Assembly: GCA_040220135.1 (NCBI GenBank)
Contig: JAVJTT010000024.1
Coordinates: forward strand, 124,001 to 188,000
Direction: 5' to 3'
DNA: 64,000 nucleotides
DNA from: CAJXMH01 sp040220135
Lineage (GTDB): Bacteria > Bacteroidota > Bacteroidia > Flavobacteriales_E > Vicingaceae
Position numbers and translations under genes: made by a program. Below are positions 34,748 through 43,571 of the stretch, piece after piece (position 1 is the stretch's first letter; every line of letters begins with the position of its first letter). A model generated the notes under the pieces. It ran no database searches, was not told the DNA's origin, and saw nothing but the letters and a program-made list of their open reading frames with translations.

Positions 34748-36229
34748 ATGAAAAAGATCTTAGTAGCCAATCGAGGAGAAATTGCTTTGCGTGTGATGCG
34801 TACAGCCAAGGAAATGGGAATTAAAACAGTAGCGGTTTTTTCAGAAGCCGATCGCGATGCATTGTTTGTACGCTTTGCCGATGAGGCTGTTTGTATCGGA
34901 CCTGCTGCTTCGGCAGAATCGTACTTAAAAGGTGAAAAGATCATTGAAGTTGCCAAAGAGCTTGACGCAGAAGGAATTCATCCCGGCTATGGTTTTCTTT
35001 CAGAGAATGCCAATTTCGCTAGAAAAGTTTCTGATTCAGGACTTACTTTAATCGGTCCTTCGCCTGAAGCCATGGAAGTAATGGGAAGTAAGCTAGCAGC
35101 CAAAGCAGCAGTTAAGAAATATGACATTCCACTAGTTCCAGGAACTGATGAAGCAGTGACTGATGTTGATGAAGCAGCTAAAATAGCCGCAGAGATTGGT
35201 TTCCCCATTTTGGTAAAAGCTTCTGCTGGTGGCGGAGGAAAAGGAATGAGGATTGTTGAAAAGGAGGAAGACTTTAAAGAGCAAATGGACCGGGCTGTTT
35301 CGGAAGCAATATCATCCTTTGGTGACGGTGCTGTATTTATTGAGCGTTTTGTCGGTTCTCCAAGACATATTGAAATTCAAATTTTAGCCGATACGCACGG
35401 TAATATTCTTTATTTGTTTGAAAGAGAATGTTCCATTCAGCGTCGTCACCAAAAAGTAATTGAAGAAGCACCTTCTGCGGTTTTAACTCCCGAACTGAGA
35501 AAGGAAATGGGAGAAGCTGCGGTAAGAGTAGCGAAAAGTTGTAATTATGTAGGAGCCGGAACGGTTGAGTTTTTGTTGGACGAGAAGCACAACTTCTACT
35601 TCTTAGAAATGAATACTCGCTTGCAAGTGGAGCATCCGGTGACGGAACAAATTACGGGCATTGACTTGGTGAGAGAACAGATCAATATCGCAAGAGGGGA
35701 GAAGCTCTCTTTTACCCAAGATGATCTAAAAATTCAAGGTCACTCTTTTGAAGTAAGAGTCTACGCTGAAGATCCAACCAATAATTTCTTACCAGATATT
35801 GGAAAACTACAAACATATGTTCGTCCGCAGGGCTTGGGCGTTAGAGTTGACGATGGTTTTGAAGAAGGCATGCAAATTCCCATCTATTACGACCCTATGA
35901 TTGCCAAATTGGTAACATTTGGCAAGGATAGAGAAGAAGCAAGACAGCGCATGCTAAGAGCCATTGATGAATACCAGATCAGTGGGGTTCAGACCACTTT
36001 ATCTTTCTGCAAGTTTACTTTGAAACACGAGGCCTTTATTAGCGGCGATTTTGATACCAATTTTATCAAGCATCACTTCAAGCCGGAGTATTTAGAAGAA
36101 AGTAATGAAGAAGAGGCTCAGTTAGCCGCCCTGCTAGCCGCCAAAATGGTTAATGAGAATACCAAATCTACTGCTTCAGTTACACCCTCAGAAAAGCGCA
36201 GTAAGTGGAAGGCAAATCGAATGAGATAG
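34748..36229 (+). CDS. accC: Biotin carboxylase subunit of acetyl-/acyl-CoA carboxylase
   Basis: A 493-residue biotin carboxylase. It has the N-terminal KILVANRGEIALRVMR, GIHPGYGFLSENANF, the ATP-binding GGGGKGMR loop and the catalytic EMNTRLQVEHPVTE. The enzyme carboxylates biotin on a carrier protein with ATP and bicarbonate. It has a C-terminal tail of about 40 residues (to SKWKANRMR) seen in Bacteroidetes acyl-CoA carboxylases, so propionyl-CoA or another acyl-CoA is also possible. No accB or carboxyltransferase gene is adjacent. Confidence 0.9.
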   Translation: MKKILVANRGEIALRVMRTAKEMGIKTVAVFSEADRDALFVRFADEAVCIGPAASAESYLKGEKIIEVAKELDAEGIHPGYGFLSENANFARKVSDSGLTLIGPSPEAMEVMGSKLAAKAAVKKYDIPLVPGTDEAVTDVDEAAKIAAEIGFPILVKASAGGGGKGMRIVEKEEDFKEQMDRAVSEAISSFGDGAVFIERFVGSPRHIEIQILADTHGNILYLFERECSIQRRHQKVIEEAPSAVLTPELRKEMGEAAVRVAKSCNYVGAGTVEFLLDEKHNFYFLEMNTRLQVEHPVTEQITGIDLVREQINIARGEKLSFTQDDLKIQGHSFEVRVYAEDPTNNFLPDIGKLQTYVRPQGLGVRVDDGFEEGMQIPIYYDPMIAKLVTFGKDREEARQRMLRAIDEYQISGVQTTLSFCKFTLKHEAFISGDFDTNFIKHHFKPEYLEESNEEEAQLAALLAAKMVNENTKSTASVTPSEKRSKWKANRMR

Positions 36230-36240
36230 AGTTTTAGATA

Positions 36241-36286
36241 AAGGATAAAAGAGAAAAGATGAAAGACTAGCTTTTCTTTTATCCTT
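36241..36286 (+). terminator. Probable terminator after accC
   Basis: A long inverted repeat, AAGGATAAAAGAGAAAAG (36241-36258) against CTTTTCTTTTATCCTT (36271-36286), with one two-base bulge and a 12-base loop, lies 11 bases after the accC stop. It is AU-rich and lacks a clean T run, so it may be a weak terminator or a 3' stabilising hairpin. Confidence 0.5.
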
Positions 36287-36346
36287 AATCCTTTGACTTT
36301 GATCCGATTTGTTTCAACATTCTGACTGTTATCTTGTTATAGAAGT

Positions 36347-36583
36347 ATGAGGACAGTCAAGTACATTGTTATAGGAGTTACGCTTTTCTTATTTTTCTAC
36401 GCCATTTTGCCCCAAATGGGAGCGGATTACGATTTGATGTTTACCTTTTTTCTAATCGGTAACTTCTTAGTGATTTACATGGTTTATTCCGTGCTTCGTT
36501 TTGCCGAAGAGTCAAAAGGGAGATGGAACAAGGGCGATTGGTATGACGATGTAGATAAAAAATACTCTCAGTCAAACGATTAA
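36347..36583 (+). CDS. Small membrane protein, unknown function
   Basis: A 78-residue protein with two transmembrane helices (about 5-22 and 30-50) and a charged hydrophilic C-terminal tail (FAEESKGRWNKGDWYDDVDKK). No family recognised; similar short proteins are common in Flavobacteriales. It ends two bases short of the convergent oxygenase gene. Confidence 0.7.
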   Translation: MRTVKYIVIGVTLFLFFYAILPQMGADYDLMFTFFLIGNFLVIYMVYSVLRFAEESKGRWNKGDWYDDVDKKYSQSND

Positions 36584-36585
36584 TA

Positions 36586-37173
36586 TTATCTATATGGTGG
36601 CCCCGAAGCCCAAGCCACAATAGATTGACGAACTCCTTTGGTAATGGGTGTAACTCGATGCATGATAAAGGAAGGGAAAACAATCACGGTTCCTTTTTCT
36701 CGCGGCGCCTTCACTACATTCTGATTAATCATAAACTCTAAATCGCCGCCTTCGTATTCATCCGGATCAGAAAGTTGAACCGTGAGACTAAGTTTACGAT
36801 CTGAAATTTCACCAGGTCCAAAATCTAAATGCCAATCAAAGAAATCTCCTTTCCCATAGCGCGTAAGTTGCATGCCTTGCTGAAAGCCCGTTAAATCAAA
36901 CCCATAGCGCTCTGCATTGGTTTTTTGCGCAGCAGAACCCAAGCGCTCGAACAACCATTCGTTATTTTCATTATAATCTAGATGCATCACGGAGCTTTTT
37001 CGCAGCTCTTCTTTGTATTTACTGGCTCCGCTAACCTCTGCTTGAATGGTTTCTTCTTGCTTCCACAGACTGAGAATTCGATCGATTTCATGTGGTAAGA
37101 TTAAGCCTTGATAGTAAATGTACTCTGTAAAATGAGGATTTTGAAAAGCTTGAAAGTTGTATTGTTTTTGCAT
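36586..37173 (-). CDS. 2OG-Fe(II) oxygenase (prolyl-4-hydroxylase-like)
   Basis: A 195-residue double-stranded beta-helix oxygenase. The metal triad HxD...H is complete: H115 and D117 in DWHLDFGP, and H172 in IMHRVTP, with R182 in the KGVRQS motif ready to bind 2-oxoglutarate. Similar to PKHD-type and P4HA-like oxygenases of bacteria. The substrate (a protein or small molecule) is unknown. Confidence 0.9.
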   Translation of the reverse strand: MQKQYNFQAFQNPHFTEYIYYQGLILPHEIDRILSLWKQEETIQAEVSGASKYKEELRKSSVMHLDYNENNEWLFERLGSAAQKTNAERYGFDLTGFQQGMQLTRYGKGDFFDWHLDFGPGEISDRKLSLTVQLSDPDEYEGGDLEFMINQNVVKAPREKGTVIVFPSFIMHRVTPITKGVRQSIVAWASGPPYR

Positions 37174-37282
37174 TGTTTTTTCCTTTTGATATTATCTTTC
37201 GGCTAAAATAGTAAGTTTTCGGTTTAAATAAATTTTAAGAAAAGCCCGAATATTTTGAGCTTTTCTTTTGGGATTCAACAAA

Positions 37283-39640
37283 CTAAAAACTTATAGTATA
37301 ACTAATCACCGGTAAAGTAGCCAGTTGCGGAATGTTCTCTATTTCTTGAGTGGTTTCACTGAAGTAATAGTCAATCGGAGTTTGTGCATTTAATACATTT
37401 TGAACGTCAATTTTAACTTCATGGCTGAGGTTGGTCTTTTCCACTCGGTAACTTACTGCTAAGTTGAGGTATGAAGCATCCGGCGCTTTTTTGCCAAAGG
37501 TTTGATCTTGGTATTGTACTTCTTCGCCCGATGTAATTGAAGCTTGTAAATCAATAGGCGTGTATCTTCTACCTCCAATCAAAGTCACTCTAGTATTGAT
37601 GGCTAAAGTTTTGTTGTCTCCTTTTCCTACCTTAAATTCTTTTCCCGCTAAGGCATTGGCTGTGTAATTACCATTGTAGCGGGAATCTTCCCATTCCCCG
37701 GCGAAGGTTTTGTATTTGGCATCGTACAAAGAAGCTGTGATCAAGAAGTAGTAATCCTTGCTAAAGAATCGTTCCAAGGTCACTTCAAAGCCGATGTTTC
37801 TACCTTCCCCTTCATTTACCAAAGCCACATCTGTAAAGGAGCCTCTTTGATTGATTACTGAAAAATCGCTATTTGCATTTCGCTCTACCGGCATGTTGAA
37901 TAAATCTTGATAATAGGCTTCCAACTTTAAAAAGAGATTAGAACGCAAAGCATTTTCATAACCAATTACATAATGAGTGGCTCGCAACATTTCAAGGTTT
38001 TTGTTTGGAAAACTGTAGTTGCCATTAGCAGCTTGCACAGCGGCAAAGTGGTTAGGTAAAGCGCCCATTTTGCTGTGCATGCCAAATCCGGCGGTAAAGG
38101 ATTGAGTTTCGTTGTATTGGTAGCGCAAGGCAGTTCTCGGTTCCACTACAATTTGATCATTTAACGAACTTTTCGATAAATGCAATCCACTTACTGCGGT
38201 AAGTTGCTCGTTAATTCTCCATTGCCAACTTCCAAAACTCCGGTATAAAGCGGCAGATCCTTCATTCTGTTGACCGATATAATAAGCATCTCTCGACAGT
38301 TCATAATAGCGACTGTTGAAGTCAAATTGGTTTTCTTCCAATCTTAAACCCAATTGAAACTGATGACGAGAATTTAATTTATGATTGAATGTAGTGGCAA
38401 AGCGAAGGCTGCTTCTATCTAATTTAGAGTTGTTGAATTCCTTAAGTGGCTCGGAACCATATGGACGGTTTTCAGTGTATTTGCTACTAGTTGCGGCATA
38501 AGAAGCCGTGCTTTTTAAATAGCTCTTTTTACTCAAGGGAATAAAGTGATTGACTCCACCCACTGCCAGTTCGCTGTTCTGAACAAATTCTTCCAAGATT
38601 ATCTCTTCGTTGTCTTCTTTGGTGTCTTCACCATTAATTTCACTAATTCCCCCTAAGCCGAAGACTGAGAAAACTCCGGCTTTTTCAGTAGGTAGAAATA
38701 CTTTAAAGTTCATGTCTTGGTATTTGGGAACACCTCCAAAATCAACCGCACCCATACCATCTAAAAGCGCTAAGGTAGAGTAGCGGTAATTCACCAAATA
38801 GCTGCCGTTATAGTCATTCTTAAATGGTCCTTCTGCAGTTAGATCAGTGCCCAATACACCCAAAGAAAAACTATATTCGGCTTTTTCGTTGTTTCCATTA
38901 CGTAAACGCATATCAAAAATACCAGATAAGGCATTACCATATTCAGGGGCAAAGGCTCCGGTGTAAAAGTCAGAGTTTGCCAATAGGTTGCTATTTAGCG
39001 CATTGATAGGACCTCCGGTTAAACCTTCTTCCGCAAAATGGTTAGGGTTGGGAATTTCAATTCCTTCTAATCTCCATTGTATGAAACGAGGGTTGTTTCC
39101 TCGAACTATAATGTCGTTGTTTCCGGTTCCTTCATTGATCACTCCGGCAAAAGAAGAAACCAAGCGAGCCGGGTCGCTGATGGCACCGGCGTGTCGTTTT
39201 GATTCTTCTACAGAGAGTTGCTTGGAAGACATTAAAGCCATTTCATTAATGGATTCGTTTTTCTTGCTGCCTTCAATGACTACTTCGTCTAATTCATGGA
39301 AAGACTCTTTTAGCTCAATGGTTAAGACTTTTTCTTTTCCGGCAATTAAGAGCACATTGGGAAGGGTCAAGGATTCATAACCTACATAAGAAACTTTAAT
39401 TTGCAATCTTCCCACTGGCACTTTTTCAATCTTAAAATTTCCATCCATGTCGGAGGTACTCCCCATTAAAGGGTCAGTGTTAGCAATCACCACATTGGCG
39501 AAAGGGATTCCGGTTTTAGTGTCGGTGTCGACAATTTTACCACGCACGGTTTGCGTGGGGTTTTGAGCTGCCAAATGAAAAGGAATTAAAAGGGCTAGCG
39601 CTACTAAAATGATTGCCGCTAAAATACTCTGCTTGTTCAT
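37283..39640 (-). CDS. TonB-dependent receptor with carboxypeptidase-like N-domain
   Basis: A 785-residue outer-membrane receptor. A signal peptide (ending HLAAQN) is followed by a CarboxypepD_reg-like domain (about 30-115; TVRGKIVDTDTKTGIPFANV), a plug domain (GTGNNDIIVRGNNPRFIQW near 170-195) and a C-terminal beta-barrel ending in the aromatic strand SYTISF. It takes up a ligand through the outer membrane using TonB energy. No partner SusD gene is adjacent, so it is more like iron-compound or vitamin receptors than a glycan-uptake pair; the ligand is undetermined. Confidence 0.9.
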   Translation of the reverse strand: MNKQSILAAIILVALALLIPFHLAAQNPTQTVRGKIVDTDTKTGIPFANVVIANTDPLMGSTSDMDGNFKIEKVPVGRLQIKVSYVGYESLTLPNVLLIAGKEKVLTIELKESFHELDEVVIEGSKKNESINEMALMSSKQLSVEESKRHAGAISDPARLVSSFAGVINEGTGNNDIIVRGNNPRFIQWRLEGIEIPNPNHFAEEGLTGGPINALNSNLLANSDFYTGAFAPEYGNALSGIFDMRLRNGNNEKAEYSFSLGVLGTDLTAEGPFKNDYNGSYLVNYRYSTLALLDGMGAVDFGGVPKYQDMNFKVFLPTEKAGVFSVFGLGGISEINGEDTKEDNEEIILEEFVQNSELAVGGVNHFIPLSKKSYLKSTASYAATSSKYTENRPYGSEPLKEFNNSKLDRSSLRFATTFNHKLNSRHQFQLGLRLEENQFDFNSRYYELSRDAYYIGQQNEGSAALYRSFGSWQWRINEQLTAVSGLHLSKSSLNDQIVVEPRTALRYQYNETQSFTAGFGMHSKMGALPNHFAAVQAANGNYSFPNKNLEMLRATHYVIGYENALRSNLFLKLEAYYQDLFNMPVERNANSDFSVINQRGSFTDVALVNEGEGRNIGFEVTLERFFSKDYYFLITASLYDAKYKTFAGEWEDSRYNGNYTANALAGKEFKVGKGDNKTLAINTRVTLIGGRRYTPIDLQASITSGEEVQYQDQTFGKKAPDASYLNLAVSYRVEKTNLSHEVKIDVQNVLNAQTPIDYYFSETTQEIENIPQLATLPVISYTISF

Positions 39641-39773
39641 AGTTTGATTTGTTGTTTATTCTATGACAAGGCAGTTTGGGTTTACCCTTAAAAAAAATGT
39701 GATTTTTTTAATCACTAATTTCTAATCTGATAATTACCAATCACTTTAACTGTCTATTTGGTGCTACAGTTGT

Positions 39774-39872
39774 CCGACGAAGGAGAATGCCTACCTAGTT
39801 AAAGCCATAAGAACAGTTATCGAGAGAGACTAAGAAATATAGTATGGCTGCAGATTGAGCGGAGCCGAAATC
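39774..39872. repeat. Fragments of dispersed intergenic repeat sequences
   Basis: Two short motifs, CGACGAAGGAGAATGCC and TTGAGCGGAGCCGAAATC, are close to sequences that I recall as dispersed intergenic repeats in Flavobacteria (forms like CGACGAAGGAGAAATCTC and GAGCGGAGTCGAAATC). Here they appear isolated and decayed. The assignment rests on recalled sequence similarity. Confidence 0.4.
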
Positions 39873-39889
39873 AAAGCCTATTCACACTT

Positions 39890-40040
39890 TATAAAATCCC
39901 GAAAGCCAATAGAAACACTAAACCCAATCCACGATTGCAGTTGAATGTCTTGCTCTTTTATCTAGTAAGGTGAAAATTTTTGTATAAAATGCTTTGAATC
40001 TTCGTAGATTGAATATTAAAAGTCATTAGTTTAGAATCGT
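39890..40040 (-). pseudogene. Decayed 3' end of a second surface-repeat gene
   Basis: On the minus strand 39893-39960 encodes DIQLQSWIGFSVSIGFRDF, nearly the same as the C-terminus of the 611-residue protein encoded at 40724-42559 (DLQLQSWIGFSVSIGLRDF). The DNA agrees closely over about 60 bases (39894-39950 with 40733-40790) and then fades, with a further match near AAAGTCATTAG. No open frame continues upstream, so this is a remnant of a duplicate or recombined copy. Confidence 0.8.
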
Positions 40041-40066
40041 ATTTTACTTTATTAAAAACATAAAAA

Positions 40067-40657
40067 ATGGAAGTAAGGTTAGAGAAAGTACCGAAGATAG
40101 TAGAGTATATCGAACGCAGTGGTTATAATGATATAAGAGTCTTTGAAGAGAAAGTTTCCGATGAATTAGATTATTTTTATAGAGAAGAATTCAAGTTGAA
40201 ATTTCTAACAGAGGTTTCAAATGAAGTTGAAAGCTCAAAGAATCGTCACATAGCTAAGTGTCCAAAGAAAGGTGATTGCTTTTTTGATAAATATTACAGA
40301 GAAGCAGAGTTTTTTATTCATCAGGAAATTGATAGAATTACTAATGATATTTCTATTTATGGAGAATTCAATCGTTTCAATGCGGGTTTTATAGGTGAGC
40401 AATTTAGTGAAGAAGAAATAAATTCTATTCACGAAAAATTAGATAAAATTCAGTTGGGTCAAGAAGCAATCTATGATGATTTGCAACAAGAGATTAAAGA
40501 GTTGAAAGAATTAATTTATGTCTTGAATAAGAAAAACTGGATTGAGTTAATGAAAGGAAAATTATCAGGTTTTGGAATCAATAAAAGCCTTTCTATTGCA
40601 ATGAAAGGAACACTTGATACAATTGGTTTTGATAATCAAATTAAAGATTTGCTTTAG
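40067..40657 (+). CDS. Unknown protein, predicted coiled-coil, AT-rich gene
   Basis: A 196-residue soluble protein without recognised domains. Its centre has a Cys/His-containing stretch (HIAKCPKKGDCFF, about 61-75) followed by helical, Glu-rich segments likely to form a coiled coil (about 125-165). Charge and AT-rich codons set it apart from nearby genes. It sits on the opposite strand to its neighbours, between the remnant at 39.9 kb and the intact surface-repeat gene, suggesting it was gained together with a rearrangement. Confidence 0.65.
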   Translation: MEVRLEKVPKIVEYIERSGYNDIRVFEEKVSDELDYFYREEFKLKFLTEVSNEVESSKNRHIAKCPKKGDCFFDKYYREAEFFIHQEIDRITNDISIYGEFNRFNAGFIGEQFSEEEINSIHEKLDKIQLGQEAIYDDLQQEIKELKELIYVLNKKNWIELMKGKLSGFGINKSLSIAMKGTLDTIGFDNQIKDLL

Positions 40658-40723
40658 GCTAAGTGGTCTTTAAATTTAGTTTTAAGCCTAGGATTCATAA
40701 AGGGAATTCATTAATAATTACCT

Positions 40724-42559
40724 TTAAAAGAAATCCCGTAAGCCGATAGAAACACTAAACCCAATCCACGATTGCAGTTGAAGGTCCTGCACTTTTTCGT
40801 CTAAGAAAGTGTAAGGTGGTATGCTTTCGTAGTTGCTTGACTCAGTCAATTCATGTTTAAAGCCCATTAGGTTAATGGATGGTCCGTAGGAGACTCTCAG
40901 CTTGTGATCGGCTTTATTTTGCATTAAGAATTGCCATTTGATCAATCCATAATGGTCGTAGGAGTTTTTGACTTCTTTATAAAGCCAATGAAACTTCAAT
41001 TCATAGTTTAAGAGTCGATTGTTGGCGGTTCTTTTTTCTGTGCCCATTCCTAAACCATAATTCCACAAAAAGCCATCTTGATGATAGCCCATGCCGGCTG
41101 AGTAGATGTTATAAAGTTTAGGAACTCCCATTTTTAAGTTTACATTTCCGTAAGAGAGCTCATCGGCAGAAATCTCCAATTGCTGATATCCGGCTTTTCT
41201 AACAAAGCTGACCAAGCCGATAGGAAAACCGCTTGCAGAATCGGCTACGTTAACCACTCCGATTTGCTTGCCTTTTAAAAGAGTAGCATAGTTGACCGGT
41301 GCCACTTGCAGTCCATCAGATGTGCCTAAAACGGCATTTAATCCGCCACTAATTTGCGCGCCATTTAAATCTTTAGCTTGATTGTACCCTCCTGAAAGTT
41401 GAACTCCTTCCGTCTTTTCAAAGTTTATGTTGGCGCCACCGGTAATTTGTATTCCCTCTGTCTTTCCGAGGTTTATGTTAGTTCCACCTGAAACTTGTAT
41501 GCCTTCAGTGTAGCCTAAGTTTATGTTCGCACCACCAGAAAGCTGAATCCCTACTTGATCACCGTAAACAAAGTTAATTCCTCCTGAAGCTTGCACACCC
41601 TCCATTTTTTCGCCTACAATATTGGCTCCTCCAGCCAATTGTATGCCTTCAACCGTTCCACCCACAAAGTTGAAGCCTCCGGCTAACTGCCAACCTTTCA
41701 AAAACTTTCTATCAATGTTGAAAGCTGTACCCATTTCCAAAGCGTGAGTGCCATAGTTGTAGCCTCCAATTAAATTGAAGGAGTATTTGTTTTCTACCTT
41801 ACCACTCATTTTCTGGTTTGTACTCAAGCCGGGGAAAATGGAAAATTGAAACTCTCGATACATGGTAATGGGAGCAAGCTCTGTTCTTAGCTGAACTTTC
41901 TTTGGCACCAAAACCCTTGAATAGCTGAAGTCTTGAAAGCCTTTTCGGGCGATGGTTTGTGGTTTGCCTTCAATTTCTTGAGGACTTAAAGGGCTAAGTG
42001 TTATTTCAATATTTTGATTTTCTACTGGCAGGATAACCATGCTATCTTGATAACTTTTTTTAGCCACAGAAAGCCGAACGTCTTTGAATTTTCCTGCTTC
42101 AACCTCTAGTTTAAAGTATCCATTTTTATCGCTGAGGTCAGAAGCTAAACCGCTAATTTCAAAAATTAAAGCCTGATTTATTGGTTGATTGTTGCTTGAA
42201 AGTACTTTGCCTTCTATGGTTATTTCTGTTTTATTTACCTCAGATTTTTCTTGTAGGATAATGCTGTTTCCTAATTCTCGGACCGCAACAGTTGAAGGCA
42301 AGATTTGCTCATATATGAAAGCTGCCGTTTTTTGCTTAAAAGCTAAGTTGAGCTGACTGTCAGCTTTCAATATTGATGGATTGAAGGAAAGATTAAACTC
42401 TGCTTTTTCTGCGATTTGTAAAAGCGCATCTCCTAATTTAATGGATGATTCAGAAATTGAGATCTTACGGGTCTGGAAATTACTTTCCGCTTGAGCTGAT
42501 AGTTTTGCCAGCCCTAAAAAAAGAAAACCAACCGCTAAGAAACCCTTTACTTTTGACAC
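40724..42559 (-). CDS. STN-domain and surface-repeat (LA_2272-type) protein
   Basis: A 611-residue protein with a signal peptide (ending LSAQA). It holds an STN-like domain (about 30-105), a CarboxypepD_reg-like domain (about 115-190), and about ten repeats with a GVQLSGGANI/TEGIQ core (about 280-430), as in LA_2272 surface-repeat proteins. It ends in beta-barrel-like strands. STN domains in TonB receptors contact FecR; here there is no plug or TonB-receptor barrel motif. It overlaps the FecR gene by 13 bases. Function is probably outer-membrane sensing for the sigma/FecR pair. Confidence 0.8.
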   Translation of the reverse strand: MSKVKGFLAVGFLFLGLAKLSAQAESNFQTRKISISESSIKLGDALLQIAEKAEFNLSFNPSILKADSQLNLAFKQKTAAFIYEQILPSTVAVRELGNSIILQEKSEVNKTEITIEGKVLSSNNQPINQALIFEISGLASDLSDKNGYFKLEVEAGKFKDVRLSVAKKSYQDSMVILPVENQNIEITLSPLSPQEIEGKPQTIARKGFQDFSYSRVLVPKKVQLRTELAPITMYREFQFSIFPGLSTNQKMSGKVENKYSFNLIGGYNYGTHALEMGTAFNIDRKFLKGWQLAGGFNFVGGTVEGIQLAGGANIVGEKMEGVQASGGINFVYGDQVGIQLSGGANINLGYTEGIQVSGGTNINLGKTEGIQITGGANINFEKTEGVQLSGGYNQAKDLNGAQISGGLNAVLGTSDGLQVAPVNYATLLKGKQIGVVNVADSASGFPIGLVSFVRKAGYQQLEISADELSYGNVNLKMGVPKLYNIYSAGMGYHQDGFLWNYGLGMGTEKRTANNRLLNYELKFHWLYKEVKNSYDHYGLIKWQFLMQNKADHKLRVSYGPSINLMGFKHELTESSNYESIPPYTFLDEKVQDLQLQSWIGFSVSIGLRDFF

Positions 42560-43527
42560 TTTGGTTTGCCTTTTAATTGATAGCCTTGTTCCGTTTTTTC
42601 GAATTCAAAACCAAAGCTTAAACTAATTTGCTCCAGTATATCTTCTTCTGATTTAGTATTAAACCTTCCTGAAAACTGACAGTTGGTAAAGTCTTCAACT
42701 TGATAGTCGATTTTAATCTCAAACTGTTCTTCTAAATCGCTAAAAACTTCTGCTAAATAAACCTGATTGTAAAGTAGGGCGCTATCTTGCCATAACAGAT
42801 CATCTGCTTCAACTTTTTCCAAAACAAATTCTGATTTAGCTACTAGGTAAGTAAGCTTTTCTCCTTTGGTTAGAATACGTTGTTCTCCTGTTTTTTTGCT
42901 GGTTACAGAAACACGACCGCTTTTTACACCAACCTCAATTTCTTCAGCATCTTCCGGTGAGTTTACAAAAAAGGAGGTGCCTAATACTTCTACATCAACT
43001 GCACTGGCATCAATAATAAAGGGCTTTTCTGCCGCATGCTGAACCTTAAAAAAAGCTTCTCCCTTCAATTTTACTTTTCGTTGTTTGGTATCAAACTCTT
43101 CAGGGTATTCAAGAGTCGTCCCAATATTTAAGCTAATTTGAGAACTGTCAGAAAGCTTCAATTCTTGAACTTCAGATTCAGCTTTAACCGCCACTAAATT
43201 TTCATTTGATTGATTAAATAGGAGGTAAGTCACTGCAGAAATCAAACAAATGGCTAGAATAACTGCGGCACGGCTTAGCCAAGGTCGGATGGAGAAGACC
43301 TTGACTGCACTTTCTTTCTGATCAATTTGAGCCGATACCTTTTCCCAAGCGGAGTCAACATCAACTTTTTGAGCTTGAAACCAAATTTGTTGTGTTTCTT
43401 CATAAAGCTTTGAGTGCTCCGTACTTTCTTCAAGCCATTGCTGCAAGACCTTTTGCTCTTCAGCATTAAGGGTGCCATCCAATTGCTTAGCTATAATTTG
43501 CTCGATATGTTGTGGTATATCCTGCAT
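42547..43527 (-). CDS. FecR-family anti-sigma factor
   Basis: A 326-residue FecR-type regulator. It has an N-terminal helical cytoplasmic part, a single transmembrane helix (about 84-105, LAICLISAVTYLLF), a periplasmic FecR domain (about 110-220, ISLNIGTTLEYPEEF and GEAFFKVQH) and a C-terminal DUF4974-like domain (about 250-320). It holds the adjacent ECF sigma factor until signalled from the outer membrane. It overlaps the STN/surface-repeat gene and follows the sigma gene by 44 bases. Confidence 0.95.
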   Translation of the reverse strand: MQDIPQHIEQIIAKQLDGTLNAEEQKVLQQWLEESTEHSKLYEETQQIWFQAQKVDVDSAWEKVSAQIDQKESAVKVFSIRPWLSRAAVILAICLISAVTYLLFNQSNENLVAVKAESEVQELKLSDSSQISLNIGTTLEYPEEFDTKQRKVKLKGEAFFKVQHAAEKPFIIDASAVDVEVLGTSFFVNSPEDAEEIEVGVKSGRVSVTSKKTGEQRILTKGEKLTYLVAKSEFVLEKVEADDLLWQDSALLYNQVYLAEVFSDLEEQFEIKIDYQVEDFTNCQFSGRFNTKSEEDILEQISLSFGFEFEKTEQGYQLKGKPKCQK

Positions 43528-43571
43528 TTATTACTGTTATGACAATTTACTTTTCATTTACCCTGATTCAA

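Larger units (their letters stand above)
39641..40066. other. Gene-poor interval with repeat debris
   Basis: This 426-base stretch holds no intact gene. It contains fragments resembling dispersed Bacteroidetes intergenic repeats (CGACGAAGGAGAATGCC near 39777; GATTGAGCGGAGCCGAAATC at 39855-39872) and the decayed 3' end of a surface-repeat gene from about 39893. AT-rich sequence fills the rest up to the gene at 40067. Confidence 0.6.

Noticed and set aside
34690..34956. 88-residue minus-strand frame at the accC start
   Set aside because: Overlaps the conserved N-terminus of biotin carboxylase and the intergenic region; no sign of a real gene.
38988..39380. 130-residue plus-strand frame inside the TonB receptor
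   Set aside because: Covers the conserved plug region in antisense; shadow.
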